Positions 45,218-58,235 are shown, counted from the stretch's first letter. The stretch: DNA of 64,000 nt from Edaphochlamys debaryana (GCA_016858145.1 JAEHOE010000006.1:310001-374000); one strand, 5' to 3'. Translations and numbers: made by a program. Notes: generated by a model from the sequence alone, not told the origin.

Positions 45218-48200
45218 TCACTTGAAGAAGTAGGCGAGCGAGATGAGCACGTACAGCGCAATCAGCTGCACGCCCAGCAGCCAGTGGGACGTGGCGCCGG
45301 CGGTCACGAAGTTGGTCTGGAGGGGACAGCGAAGGACGCAAGGGGCAGGGCATTCAAGCGACCGGGGTAAGACATGACACGGCATGGCACGGCCATGCAG
45401 CAAGGAAGGTCCCCGCCTCCAGCTGCCCCCACCTGCGCCACTGAGAGCATGAGCGCCATGGCGGAGAAGGGGTCGAACGACAGAGTGAAGGGGTGGCCTG
45501 CGGAGAGGGACGAGGACATGGACGTCAGGCTCGAGCACAGGCCCTCGGGTATCGGCCCTTCCCAAACGCCCCCTCACCCGTGGCCCAGCCGACCACCACG
45601 GCGAAGGGCACGGCGAAGAGGGCCACCTGGATGGAGGAGCCAATGGCGACACCCATGGACCTGCGGGCGGGGGGCACGTGGTCAGATGAGGGCACAGGTC
45701 GAGGCCCGCCTCTCCCGTTCCCCTGTCCGCCCCTTGCCCCTTCCCTCGGCCCGCCACTCACAAGTCCATCTTGTTCTTGGTCGCCACGATGACGGCAGTC
45801 ATGTGCTCGCACGCGTTGCCGGCGATGGGCAGGATGATGGTGCCCAGGAAGGCCTCGCCCAGGCCCGAGCTGGGGGCCGGCAGGGGGAGGAGGAGGGCAG
45901 CACGGGAGGATGGGGGTGGGGCGGGGCCAGGACAGCAGCTGGCTGCCGACAGTGGACGATCTCACGCCGTGCATGGCTTGGCCTGGCCTCACCTCTTGCT
46001 GAACTCCTCCAGGGATGAAGTGAGGAACCTGCGCATCACGTAATCTCATGAGCCAGACGCGGGAAGTGAGCCGGCCCTTTACTTAAGTGGACCCCGACAC
46101 GCTTCCTTCCTAAGCGACACCCCCACGGAGCGACGGACCCACGCAACCCTCGATTCCCAGCGCACCCCGGACAGACCGCCGCAGCCAGACCCAATACGCC
46201 CCCCACCCCTCTTCCCCGCCCCCCCCACGCACTCGCTGGCCACCGCCACCACCAGGGTGATGATGGTGAGCATGACCATGCTGGTGCCCAGCGTCAGCAT
46301 GGGCTCCTGCGCCTCCGCCACCACGCCGTCGGAGCCAGCCTCCGGGACCTCGTCCTGGGCGGGACCAAGGGCGGCGGGCGGCGGGACAGGGCAGGAGGAG
46401 CGGCTCGAGTAGGGGTGAGGGATAGAAGACAGAGCAACGCATGACCCCACCCTGCCAGGGTCCAGCCGACCTTTCCCCGTCCCCCGCCCACCTCGAACAG
46501 GTCTGTGTGCGTGTGCAGCTGGAAGCCGAGGTAGCAGGCGTAGCTGCGGGGGAGTGAGGCAGGGGGGAGTCACGAGTCAGGCAGCAGAGGAGGAAGACCA
46601 CGACTGCCGCAACGTGGCCACGCACCATATGAGCAGGATGACCGCGGTGCCGCGGCTGATGCCCAGCACCACCTCCTGGGGGTTGTGGTCCGCCCCGCCG
46701 CCGAACAGCAGACCGGCGCCGGTGGGGATCAGGAAGCCCAGAGCCGCCAGGAACAGGAGGGACCTGAGCAAGGCAAGGGGGGTAGGCAAGGGTGCTTGCG
46801 TGAGACACGGTCCCCAACCCCCTCCTCATCCCTTAACCCCCGCTCACCCAGACGCCTGGTTGCCGGTGGCATTGAACCTCTGCGTTTTGTTGTACAGACC
46901 GCCGAAGAAGAATGAGCAGCCTGAAGGTCCGGTGTCAAACGCAGAGGGTTGTCTCGCTTAGCCATACGCAATCGCAATCGTGTGCATCGAGGCAGCCTCC
47001 GCCTACGTCGCCTGGGCCTGCTAGCATGCCAATGATACGTAAACATGCGAATGCCGCAGTCATCCCGGTCCAGTGCTCACCCAGGACGAGCAGCAGGTTG
47101 GACAGGATCGACCCAATCAAGCTTGCCGCGACCACCCCGTACAGGCCGTTCAGCAGCGCCGCCACGGACAGAATGATCTCCACAATGTTGCCGAACGTGG
47201 CCTGCGGTGTTGGGCGGAAGATGCGAGGCTGGTATTGGTCGCCCCTTGAGCTCAATCCCTGATGCCGCTCAGCAAGGCCTCCTTGCCCCGCCCGCGCTCA
47301 CGTTGATGAGGCCTCCGATGACGCTGCCGTACCGCAGCGCCAGGTCCTCCGTCACGTCGCCCAGCACCAGGGCCAGTGGGATGAGCGCCAGGAAGTTCTG
47401 GGGACGGGACGGGAGGGGGCGGGTGGGTGGGTGTTGCAGCGATGAGAAAAGGGGCGGGGCGGCGGGCACAAGCTGTGCAGACTGGGCCGAGGGCCAGGTG
47501 CACACTGGCGAAGACGAGAATGCACTCGACAGCCCTACCAGACTGCACCGCCTCTCTCGTCTTTACACCACCTTCTATCGACCACACAACATGCCGCACA
47601 GACCCCCTGTCTGGTCTTACAAGCGAGAATATCCAAGCGGCGTCCCACTTGAGGAACCCGGCCGCCAAGCCCAGGGGCACCGCCACGAGGAGGATGTTGA
47701 TCCAGTTGGAGAGAATCTCCTTGACGGCCTGTGCGTCCGTCTCCCACCACGAGACCGGCCCCCTCCGCATGGTGGAGGAGCGGCCCGAGGCGAACGTCTG
47801 ACGCCGGGCATCGGCCTCGCGAGAAGCCTGGGTGCTGCGGGGCCAACGGGTGTTGCACGGTGGTCGGGGGTAGGGTAGGGCACGCACGCCGGAAGAGCCT
47901 CAGGGGGAAGGAGACCGGGTATGTTTGATGCAGCTTGGGCTATGTGTGGCACACAGTGCAACTGCGCTGCGGAGTGCACCACTCCCGGCATATGCGTGGC
48001 GCCTCGCGTCTGAGTTGTCCGCGAGGTGAAGAGTCCTCACACTGAGCCAGCTCACCCAAGATCAGGTCCTCCTGGAATGAGCACCTCATCTGCAGGAAAC
48101 AGAGCTGCTTTCAGCGGCCCCTCCCGACACCGACATGCGTACGCTCAGCGCGCACTCACCGAGTCCTCCATCCTGCGTCTCCGCACGCTTCGCCGCTATC

Positions 48201-48253
48201 GTCATGCGTGCCGCAGCACGCGCCACCGTGAACGCAGCACTTCTACCCTGCAT
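45218..48253 (-). CDS. Cation/H+ exchanger, CAX/VCX type, copy B
   Basis: This is the tandem paralogue of copy A, with the same predicted role. Exons (minus): 48160-48253, 48056-48089, 47621-47834, 47302-47397, 47081-47201, 46848-46920, 46626-46763, 46492-46543, 46233-46354, 45993-46028, 45762-45869, 45578-45660, 45433-45497, 45218-45316; 444 residues. Alpha-repeats are GNIVEIIL (Asn151, Glu154) and [10 protein letters not shown] (Asn345, Glu348). The transport core is almost the same as in A, but the N-terminus ([20 protein letters not shown]) and the acidic linker ([10 protein letters not shown]..) differ. It has introns absent from A at 46029-46232 and 47835-48055, and lacks A's intron at 43725-43809. 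Corresponding introns near the 3' end are about 93% the same by eye, suggesting recent duplication or gene conversion there. Confidence 0.9.
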
Positions 48254-48771
48254 TGTGCTTCCGGAAAGTGAAGGTAACGAGGTTGTCTGCCCCGAGGAGC
48301 TGGGAGATGCTAGTCGCTGCAATGTAGCATGAAATGGCAGCCTGTATGTCCGCCAGGGACTCCCTGCATTTGCCCATGCGGGGGCGCTGCACGTGCAACC
48401 CGTCCAGCCCGACGCCCTTGCGTGCCCTTGCAAGCGGCCGCTGAAAGAGCTAGCGGCCCCTTCATACATTCCATCTCCATTGAGGTACAATGAGGATAGG
48501 TGCAAAGTGTTTTGGGGGTGCCATGGCGGGGGCGTGGCGGGGCTGGGGGTGAGGGGCGCGTGTATCGGCGTGCTGTAACCATCGCGCTCGCTCGCTGTAG
48601 ATTGATCAAGGGCATGTGGAGAAGGTGGTTTAGGCAGTCGTGCGCCCGGCAATTGCAGTCGCTCACGAGAGGTGCGCCTTTAGGCTCGTCGCATCGCCCG
48701 CGCATGACTCGTCGAAAGCTTCAACACTTGAATGAGCGCTCAGGCGTGACGCCTGGACCACACTGTAGCTG
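48254..48771. promoter_or_regulatory. Divergent promoter region, exchanger copy B and MSH1
   Basis: The ATGs of exchanger copy B (minus) and MSH1 (plus) are 518 bp apart. Both promoters must lie here. No gene is supported and no core element was clear. Confidence 0.4.
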
Positions 48772-51700
48772 ATGCTGTCGAGCCGGCAGCTCGGCGCGGA
48801 GCTGGTTCGACCGGCTATCCCGTCGAGCGCCGCGATGGCGATGGCGATGGGCTTTCGCCGCTCCGTCCGCTGCGTGGCGCCCTGCCGCGGCGCCATCGTC
48901 AGCCTGGGGGTGGGGTCGCTGCCGCACTCGACCGCGCCGTGGCGCAGCTTCGCGGGCGCGTCGCGGGCGCGGGGCAGCGGCGAGTCGGTGCCCGAGGCGG
49001 TCATCACGCGGGACGCCGCCGCGTACTGGCGGGAGGTCATGAAGAAAGTGGACAAGTGCGTGCTGGGATGCATGTATGCACGTCCATGCAAACGCTGGGG
49101 CGGGGCCAAAGGCCGACGGGGCCGGCAGCGCCGCCTTCGTTTACCGACACCCCCCCACCGCCTGCTCTCCGCTCTCCCTGCCCCCGCAGGCCCGGCCTGG
49201 GCGGTCTGCTTGGCTCCCTGGACTGGGGCCACCCGCTGGGTCTGACGCGGCGGCGCGCGGGCGGTCAGGTGCAGTGCTACGACGACTTCCTGAACGCCAA
49301 GCGGCGCCACCCCACCGCCCTGGTGCTGGTGCGGGTGAGGCCCAGGGGAGGGCGGGGGAGAGGGGGCTGGGGGGGAGCGGGGGAAGGAGGGCGGGGGATG
49401 GGTGAAAGGGTGAGGTTTGGGGCTGGGGTGGTCCGGACCATGTCCTGAGCGTGACGCTTGTTTGGTGTCGACGGCTGCGGCGCGTTGGTGCGGGAATTTG
49501 TGTCGAAGGGCTGCGGTAGGGGCGAGGCGGAGCGCAGCGCCGTAGGCGGCTGGCTTGAGCAGGACGAGCTGGGCCCTGGGCCCCAGGCTCAACCGGCTTA
49601 ACCCCGGCTGCGCTCGAGTGCCCGCTGCATCTGTCCCCCTCCCCCTTCCCCCTCCCTCACCACCACGCGCTCCCCAGATCGGCGACTTCTATGAGGCGGT
49701 GGGGTTCGATGCATTGGTGCTGTGCCAGGTGGGGGGGGGGGGGGGGAGGAGGAGGCACGGGGAGTTGAGGGAGGGGCTGCTCGCATGGGCCGGGGAGTCG
49801 TGCAGGGAGTGTGCGTGCGGAGGGAGACAGCAAGTGGGTAGCCCTCGTGCTCAGGAGGAGGTCGGTTTGGGTCGGGTCTGCGGCAGGTGGGTGGAGATTG
49901 AGGGCGGCAGCTCAGCTCTAGCGCCGTGAGAGTGTGCGCAATGCAGACGCGGGGCCCGCTCGCTGGGTGCCGCTGCATGGCCGCCGCCCTCTGATCCGTA
50001 CACCCTCGCCAGCCGCTTCCTGCAAATGCTATCCCCACCTTCTTCGTTGCCCCTCGCTCCTCCCCTCCCCTCCCCCCCTCCCAGGTGTGCGGCCTCAACC
50101 CCATGTCCCCCCACTCGGGGGTGGCGGAGGCGGGCTTCCCCAAGGGCGCGCAGAGCCTGCGGCGGCAGCTCAACCGCCTCATCGAGGCGTCGTTCACTGT
50201 GGTGAGCGGGGGTGGGGCCGGGCGGTGGTGGGCCCGGGGGGGGGGGCGGGAACCTATTGGGAGGGGTCCTTGCTGCCTCGGGCTCGAGGTCACGTGTCGC
50301 CGGGTCAGGGCTGAGGGGAGACAGGGGGGTATTCTGCAGTGTAGGGCAGGTTCCCCCCCCCCGTACTGTCTATACCGTACACTTCCCAACACAGCCTTCG
50401 CCACCTGCAGGCGGTGGTGGAGGAGGTGGGCGTGCGCGCGGCCGCCTCCCGCTCCGGCGGCCCGGGCGGCGGCGGCGGCTTCGTACGGGCGTTCGGCGGC
50501 TCGTCCAAGGAGCGGCGGCTGGTGAGCCTGGTCTCGGCCTGCTCGCCGTACTACCTGCATGGTGACGTGGAGGACGAGTACGACGGAGACGACACGCCCC
50601 TGCCCAAGCCCATCACGGGTGGGGCGGGGTGGGGTGGTTGTGGGTGGCGTGCTGTTGGGCCGTGAGGTCGGGGGCCTGGAAACTGGGGGCCGGTAGAAGC
50701 AGCAGCGGCGTATTGAGTGAGGGATCAACCAGGCCCCAACCACCACCCCCCCTCCCCGCCCGTGGGAGTGTGGTGTTGGCAGCGGGCGATGCTAAGCGAT
50801 GCCCCTCCCCCCCCGGCATCCCAGGTGTGTCGGTGCCCAGCGTGGGCGGCTACCGCCTGCTCCGCTTCTGCCCCACCTCCCGCACCATACAGGTGGGCCG
50901 CCGGGGTGGGGGTGGCTGGTGAGAGGCGGGGTCAAAGGGCTTGACGGCTTGCCTCCAAGCTCCGCTCGATCTGCCCTTATCTCTCCCCTTCCTCCCACGG
51001 TTTGCCCGTCCCCCCTCCCCCCCAGGTCTTCTCCCAGCTCTCCGCCGAGGCCCTGGTGGCTCAGCTGCACGCCTCGGGGCTGGCGCAGCCGCTGCACGTG
51101 CACGCCTCCGTGCGGGAGCGGGAGCGGGCAGGGGACAGGGTGAGGGCGCGTGCGTGCGTGCGTGTGGGGGGGGGCGGGGGGGGGAGGGGAGAGGCAGGGA
51201 CGGGGGAGCGGGGAGGCGGATGGATATGGGGAGTGGAAGGGGAGGGGAGGGGGCTGGCCCTGGTGCTCCGGCGTGCGGGCACGAGGCAGCGATGCCGTGA
51301 CCCCCCCTGCCCCTGCCCCTGCCCCTGCAAGCCGTCAGACCCCCTCAATTCGCCTCACCCCAGCCCCTGCCCCGACCCCCCCCCCCCCAGGGCCTGCCCC
51401 TGGCCCGCTCCCTAGGTGCGCTGCTGGGGGTGTCCATTGCGGAGTTCGGCACCCCCGGGCCGGCGGCGCGGGGGGCGCGGGCCGCGGGCCCCCCGGGGGA
51501 CGTGGAGCAGTTCGCCGAGATCGTGGGCCGAGCGCTGGGGGTGCACGCGTCGGCGCTCAAGGCGAGGAGGGACCGGGGGGTTGGGGGCGAGGGGGGCGGT
51601 TGGGGGTTTGGGGCAAAGGCGGGGGTGCTGGCCTCCTACCCCCTCCGCATCCCAAGCTTCCAACCTTCCACGCTCTCTCCAATCCTCATCCCCCGCCGGC

Positions 51701-54700
51701 TCCCCCCCCTCCCCCGTTCACCCCAGGTGGTGGTCCCCGCCCTCCCCGCCGACACGCCCGTGCCCCCCTCCCTCTCCACCATCGCCCAGATGGGCCTGGG
51801 GGGCGCCCGCTCCGTGCCCTCGCTCCTGGCCGCCGCGCTGCCGCCCTCCGCCCCCGCCGCCTGCCGCGACTGGCTGCGCCGCCTGCTGCTGCTGCCGCCG
51901 CCGCCGGCGGTGGCGGAGGGCATCCGAACCGCCTGCGCGGCGCTGGCGGCGCCGGGGCCGGGCGCGGCGCCGCCGCTGCCGCCGCTGGTGACGTCGCTGC
52001 AGGGCCCCCGGCTGGCGGCGCTGCTGGCGGAGGGGGCGGCGGGGCACAACACGCTGAGGGAGCTGCGGAGTGGGTGGCGGCTGGGCTGGGCTGGGCTGCA
52101 AAGCCTTGCTGGTGGCTGCGGGCTGCACGCTCTGTGTCTTCAAGCGGCCGGCTGGCCCCGCGTCTTCCTTACCCCCACCTGAAACCCCGCCCTTCGTGTC
52201 TTTCGTTCTTCAAGTCCCCGCTCCATGCCCCCCTCCTCTGTTCCCCCCCTCCTGATCTCCCCTCCCCCCCCCCCCCCCAGGCATGCTGCTGGGCGCCGCG
52301 GAGCTGCTGCAGCTGCCCGGGCCCTCGGGGCAGGCGCTGGCGGGGGCGCTGGGGGGGCGCGTGCTGGCCTGGTCGCTGGACGCCAGCGCGGGCATCAGCT
52401 GGAGCGAGGTGGGGACGTGACAGGGTGGGAAAGTCAGGGATACAGTGCTGGCTGTTGGAACCTGGGGATTGACGAACATGCGGCGAAGGGAAACAGCCGC
52501 ACTCAGCAACCCTACCTGCCTTTGCCGCTCCTCCCCCGCTTCCCGCCGCTTCCCAGGTGCCCCCCGCCGTGTTCGCCCAGCACTGCCTCTCGGCCGCCGG
52601 CGCCATCGGGGCGCTCCTGCCCGACCTGGAGCCGGGGGCGGAGGGGGGGGCGCTGGGGGGCCTGGGGGAGGGGGACGAGGAGGGGGAGGAGGAGGGGGAG
52701 GACGAGGACGAGTATGGAGACGAGGACGAGGCGGACTCGTGAGTGGCCCGGGGCTCCCAGGAAGGGGAGGGGGTTACCACACGCGGTGAAGGCAGACTGG
52801 CGGGATTGGCTAGGCGGCGCTTACGGGCTCCTCCCACTCCCCCCTTGTGACCATACCGTGCGTGCGGCGCTTGTCCCCCCCCCTGCAGGCCGGACGAGGG
52901 CGGGGCGGGGCCCGCCACCCTGGGCCCCGGCGGCCTGCCCGCGCACCTGCTGCTCTCCCCCGATGAGCTGCTCGCGCACACCATCCCGCCCGAGCTCCAC
53001 GAGCTCCTGCACCCCCACCCACACGCCCACGGACCCCACGCCTCCGCCCCCGCTGCACCCTCCGCCGCCGCCGGGGCGGCCGCCCCCGCCGGCTGCTGCT
53101 GCTCCGGCGGCGGCGGCGGGCCGGGGCTGCGCGGGCTGCGGCTGGCGGCGCTGGCGGAGGCGGGGCGGCTGGTGTCGCGGATGGAGCGGTTCCGGCAGTG
53201 CGTGCGGCCGGAGCGCATGCCGGCGCACGTGGAGCGGGTGGGGCTTGGGGGGGGGCGGCTTGGGGTTGTGTGTCGGGGGAAGGGCGTCGGGGGCTAGGGC
53301 TGCATGGGAGGCCTCAGGGAGGTCAAGGTATGCCACATGGGGCTTTATGGGGCTTCGTCGTGAGCGGCAGCTGCTGTGGGTCAGAGACTCACCCCCGATC
53401 CCCCTCCTGCTCCGACACCTGCCCCCCACCCCCACCCCACCCCCGCCAGGTGGCCGCCGCCCGGCGCGCCTACGTGTCCGCCCTGCTGCGCGCCGCGGGG
53501 GTGCTAGAGGCGGCGGCGGCGGCGGTGCCGGGGGCGGGGGCGGCGTTCGCGCTGGCGGCGCACGACGACGCGGTGTGGGGGCGCCTGGTGACGGCGGCCT
53601 CGGCGGCGCCGGGGGGAGCGCCCAACCGGGAGAAGAAGAAGGTGGGCCGGGGGGGGGGGCCAAGGGGGCGATGGGGAGGTGCGAGGAGGAGGAGGAGGAG
53701 GAGGAGGAGGAAGAACACGCCCCACACGGCGTTTGCGAGCAGGTTGCGCAGGACACCTGGGCGGGGTGTGCTGCAGGGCACAGCGTGGGCCGGTTGGCGG
53801 GGTGAGTGAGGCTGGATCTCCTTGCATCCTACGTGCTCCAGGAGGACAGGGAACGCGGATTCGAGTGGGACTGCCCTTGTTCCCCGCCCTCCTCTCCCCA
53901 GCTGTCTGCAGACCTGCAGCGGGCTGTGCTGGCGGAGGCCGGGCGCCTGGCCGCCGCCGCCTCGCCCCCCCTGGCGCTGGCGCACCCGCTCAACCGCAAG
54001 CGCGCCACTGAGGCCGACCGCTGGAGCAGCGCCGAGGCGGAGGAGGCGGGGGCGGCGTACCGCCTGGCGGTGGAGGCGGCGGACAAGGAGGTGTGGGGAG
54101 GGGGCCGTGTGTGGGGGTGGGTGGGTGGGCGAAAGGGAAGTGTTGGATGCTGCACTGTATGGCGCCCCTTCCTCGCCGACCGCTCCGTCGGGTTCTCCCC
54201 CCCCGCTCCCCAGGCGCGGCGCCTCCTGCGGCAGCTGTGCGCCGAGCTGTACGGCGCCCCCTCCTCGGCGAGGTCCTGGGGGCCGCGAGCACCCACCGCC
54301 GCCACCGCCACCACCCCCTCCCCCTCCCCCTCCGCCCCCTCCTCCCCCCCCGGCGGCCACCTGGTGACGCTGCTGGCGGCCGTGGAGCTGTCGGTGGTGG
54401 CGGGGGCGCTGCGGGAGCACGTGGCCCGGGCCAAGGCGCTGGGCTGGAACTGGTGAGGGGGGCGGAGGGGGTTGGAGGGGGCCGGGGTGGAGGGCGGTGC
54501 CGGGGTGCAGGAGTCGACGGGGCAAGACCCCGCCGATGGCGAGGCCGTATGGCGGCCTTGAAGCCCGCTGGGCCAAGAGGCTAGCCCCGTCAACCTTACC
54601 GCCCTGGTCCCTGCACCCCTGGCCCTGCCCCCAGGCCGACCATGCCCCCCGTCCCCGCCCCCTCCCCCTCCGCCCCCGGCCCCCCCGGCGGCGGCGTGCG

Positions 54701-57700
54701 GCTGTCCCTGCCCGGGCTGGTGCCGTACTGGATGGACCGCCGCGACGCCGTGCCCAACGACCTGCAGCTGAGCGGGGGGTGCATGGCGCTGCTGACGGGG
54801 CCCAACATGGCGGGTGGGTGGGGTCCTGACAGGGGGGGTACCGGTAGGGACCTGACAGGGACAAGACGGGGTACCGGTGGAGGGTAGAGGGCAGAGGGCC
54901 CACGACAGGGAAGCCGCGGTCAGGGGCGACAGGGGCAGCAAACATGGAACATAGAGGCCGCCCCGCTGTTCCACCTTCCTCTCTCTCCGCCCCCCCCCCC
55001 CCCCAGGCAAGTCCACGGTGCTCCGCTCCATCGCGGCCGCCGCCCTCCTCGCCACCTGCGGCCTGGCCGTGCCCGCCGGCAGCCCCTCCTCCCCCCCCTC
55101 TACGTCCCCGCTGCCGCTGGAGGGCGCCTGGCTGTCGCACGTGTCCCTCCGCAACTTCTCCGGCGACTCCCCCCTGGAGGGCAAGAGCGCCTTCGCGGTG
55201 GAGATGGAGGACACGGCGCACACGCTGGCGCTGGCGGAGGCGCTGGGGCCCCGGGCGCTGGTGAGGGCGGGGCGGGGCGGGGCGGGAGGGGCCGTGGGCT
55301 GTAGCTCAAAGGGGCGTGAGCGACCTGCCTTGCGCTCTTCCGCCTTTGGCCACGGGGGCCAAGAAGACCACACCATCCCCGCCCTGCCTTCCTCACGCCG
55401 GACCCCACGCGTCCTCTTCCCCCCCTCCCTCTTCCCCTCCCTCTTCCCCTCCCCCCCTCGTCCCCCTGTCAGGTCCTGCTGGACGAGCTGGGCAAGGGCA
55501 CGGAGCTGGTGGCCGGCACCGCCCTGGCGGGGGCGGTGCTGTCGGCCCTCTCCGCCAGCGGCTGCTGCGGCGTGCTCGCCTCGCACCTGCACGACCTGGT
55601 GTTCCTGGGGGCGGCGGACGCGAGGGCGGGGCGGCTGGCGTTCTGGGCCATGGAGGTGCAGGAGGACGGGCCGCAGCCGCCGGGTGCGGAGGGGGTGCAT
55701 GGGTGTGGGGTGGGGCGGGCTCGGGCGTGGGCCGTGGGGCTCGGGTCGGAAGAGGGGTAGGGGGCTGAGCGGGTTTGCGTGGCCTCGCCAGTAAAGAGGA
55801 GAAGCGGGGGCTACCTCAGTAGGGCGGGCGTGCACAGGGTCGTGGCCAGGGAGGCGGCATGGGGTGTGGGTGTTCGCACAAAGGCCAGGGGAATGGTCTA
55901 AGGGGCATGCGCCTGACCCTGTCCCCTCCTGGCTGCGCTCCCGCCCCTCAACCCCTCAACCCCCCTCCCCCTCCTCCCCCAGGCTCGCTGGTGCCGCTGC
56001 TGAGCCCCACGCGGCGGGTGCGCGTGGGCGCCACCTGCATGCGCAGCCTGGCCATGCAGGCGAGCGCCCCGGGGTTGGGGGGGGGCCAGGGAGGTGGGGG
56101 AGTCTACTGGCCCTCGATGGAACAGTGGCGACACGCTTACCTTCTCATCCCTTCTCCTCGCGGCTGCTCCTCTTTCCTGGCGGGGCGCCGCGATCCCGTT
56201 CAGTTCCATACGCCCCCCTACCCCCTTCCCCCCCCTACCCCTTGTCAACCCCTCCCCCTCAGGTGGCTGCCTCCTGCGGCATGCCCGACGACGTGCTGGC
56301 CACCGCCGTGGCTCTGGAGCGGCAGCTGGGGGCGGTGCTGGCGGCGGCACGGGGGCAGGCGTTCGGGGGGGAGGGGGGGGCGGAGTGGGGGGCAGGGGCG
56401 GGGGCAGGAGGGGGCGGGTTTGGTCTGGGCGCCGCCGGCCTGGACCTGGGGGCGGGGGCCGGGGTGGGGGGCGGTGCCGCGGGCTCGCGCGGGGCCCTGG
56501 GGCTGAGCCTGGAGCAGCTGGGCGAGCAAGCGATGCAGTGGGCCCAGAGCGGGCCTCCGCCGGAGCTGCTGGGCCTGGGCCCGGGCCTGGGGCAGGCGGC
56601 GGGCCCGGCCCAGGCGGGGCCCCGACAAGGGCAAGGCCAGGGGCAGGGCGGCGCGGCGGGTGGGCGGGGGGTCCACCCACACATACCCGGCTTACTAATA
56701 GGGCGGGAGCTGGACGTGGCGGCGGCAATGGCGGAGGAGGCCGCCGAGTGGGCGCCGGCAGCGGCGGCGGCGGAGGTGGCGGAGGGGCTACGGCAGTGGC
56801 GGCAGGGGCCCGAGGCGGGGGTCGTGGGCCCGGCGGCGGCGGACGCGCACGCTGGGCCTGGGCCCACGTCTGCGGCTCTGTCCGCCATTCTGGGCCCGGA
56901 CTTCCGGGCCTTGGATACGGCCGATCCGGAGCAGGTGGGGCGGGTTGGGGAGCGGGCGGGGTGCCGGCACTTCAATGGGGCGGAGCCGTGGGGTCGGGTG
57001 GAGTGGATAGGAAGGAGCGGGAGTCAGATGAGGCTCTTTGCGGCGTACGAGCCGGAGCGCACGTGCGCTACCCCGGCCCAACTGAGTCACGCCTCCTGGT
57101 GTACGGCACCCTGCGCCCGCTGCAGTGCATCGCGGCTGCGTCGGAGATGCTGCGGGCGGAGGTCCGCGGGGCGCTGGCGAAGGCGGGGCGGGAGCTGGGC
57201 CCGGAAGACGGTGAGGGGCACTGACGTGTCAACGCCGGGGGCCCTTTGGACTCAGACCTCGAACGGCGTCTCAGTCCTCCTGACTTCCTTCCTTGGCCTC
57301 TCTGTGTCGCTCCCGTACGCCTCTCAACACACACCGCCCCCCCCCCCCCCCCGCAGGCCAGCTGCACTGGGTGAGCCCCGAGTACACCCCCCACACGGGT
57401 CACGCGGGGGAGGCGGCCGTGTACGTGCTCAGGTGGGGGCCCCGCCTGGACGGGGGAAGGGGCGGGCGCTCCACGTGCGGTCCGCTGCCGGACATCCTAC
57501 CCGCGGTCCCGCTCGTGTCCTTTGCTGATTACCGGTGGCGTCCGCCCCACCTTTCATGTCAGCACACCTACGCCCTGTCCCCAAACAGTATCATACCGGT
57601 TCCTGCGCCACCCGCGCCCCCGTGTCTAGAACAGTACACCTGCACCCCATGCTCAAGCTGCCCGCTCCTCCTCTCCACGCCTCCCGCCCCCAGGCGCTGG

Positions 57701-58235
57701 GACGGGCTCCTGTACGTGGGCGAAAGCGAGGACGTGGCGGCCAGGCTCAAGGCGCACCGGGCGGCGGAGACGCGCGAGCGGCGGCAGGCGGGCCAGGCGC
57801 TCAAGCAGGGTGGGTGCAGGGTCTGGGGATCTCGACAGGCGGGGGCATCAGGGGCGGGGGAGGCGCCTTGGGGGTTGGTCGGCCTGCTGATGTCCCCTCC
57901 TGCGCCGTCGTCGGCTCGCGCTCCGCTTCCTCGCTCCATCCCGCCTCGGCTCCGCCGTTCCTTCAACCCACCCATACACGTACAACCCGCCGACACCCAC
58001 CCGCCCCCCCCCCTGCCCAGGCCGCCGCAACGTGACGACGCTGGTGGCTGTGTACACCCTGGTGCCCCGGGCCGCGGGCGGCAAGAGCAGTGCCCGGGAC
58101 GTGGAGGCGGGGCTGATCCGGGCGCTGCAGCGGCGCGGCGTGGCTCTGCGCTCCGACCACGACCGCAGGCGGGACGGCCTGCACCGCCCGCAGCTGCCGG
58201 GGGAGGGCGGGAGAGGGCCTCCGCAGGAGCCGTGA
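48772..58235 (+). CDS. MSH1: MSH1, organellar MutS homologue with GIY-YIG nuclease domain
   Basis: Plant-type MSH1 suppresses ectopic recombination and mutation in mitochondrial and plastid DNA. Exons: 48772-49055, 49190-49334, 49678-49728, 50085-50201, 50411-50618, 50825-50892, 51026-51139, 51391-51561, 51727-52069, 52281-52408, 52557-52738, 52889-53237, 53450-53641, 53902-54090, 54214-54452, 54635-54813, 55007-55260, 55473-55683, 55983-56059, 56263-56934, 57126-57210, 57357-57432, 57694-57809, 58021-58235; 1,554 residues. The N-terminus is Arg/Ala/Ser-rich and targeting-like. The mismatch-binding motif is GDFYEAVGFDA (Phe147, Glu149). The ATPase has Walker A GPNMAGKST (Lys988) and Walker B VLLDELGKGTE (Asp1075). 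The C-terminal GIY-YIG domain has AVYVLR, LLYVGESEDVAARLKAHR and KSSARDVEAGLI (Glu1512). Land-plant MSH1 has about 1,100 residues. The excess is acidic, Ala/Pro and Gly-rich inserts, including about 1190-1390. Two introns use GC donors. Confidence 0.93.
51562..51726 (+). other. GC-AG intron in MSH1 (after exon 8)
   Basis: The donor is AAG|GCGAGG. The intron has no in-frame stop, so intron retention would also keep the frame open. Removing it gives SALK-VVVPALPADT. Confidence 0.5.
56060..56262 (+). other. GC-AG intron in MSH1 (after exon 19)
   Basis: The donor is CAG|GCGAGC, the same six intron bases as in the PH-RCC1-BRX gene. Splicing gives SLAMQ-VAASCGMPDDVL, as expected for the end of a MutS ATPase. 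Confidence 0.65.

Noticed and set aside
53829..55835. 668-codon and 583-codon minus-strand open frames across MSH1
   Set aside because: They are antisense shadows of GC-rich MSH1 exons. They show no family motif, whereas the plus strand gives a complete MutS.
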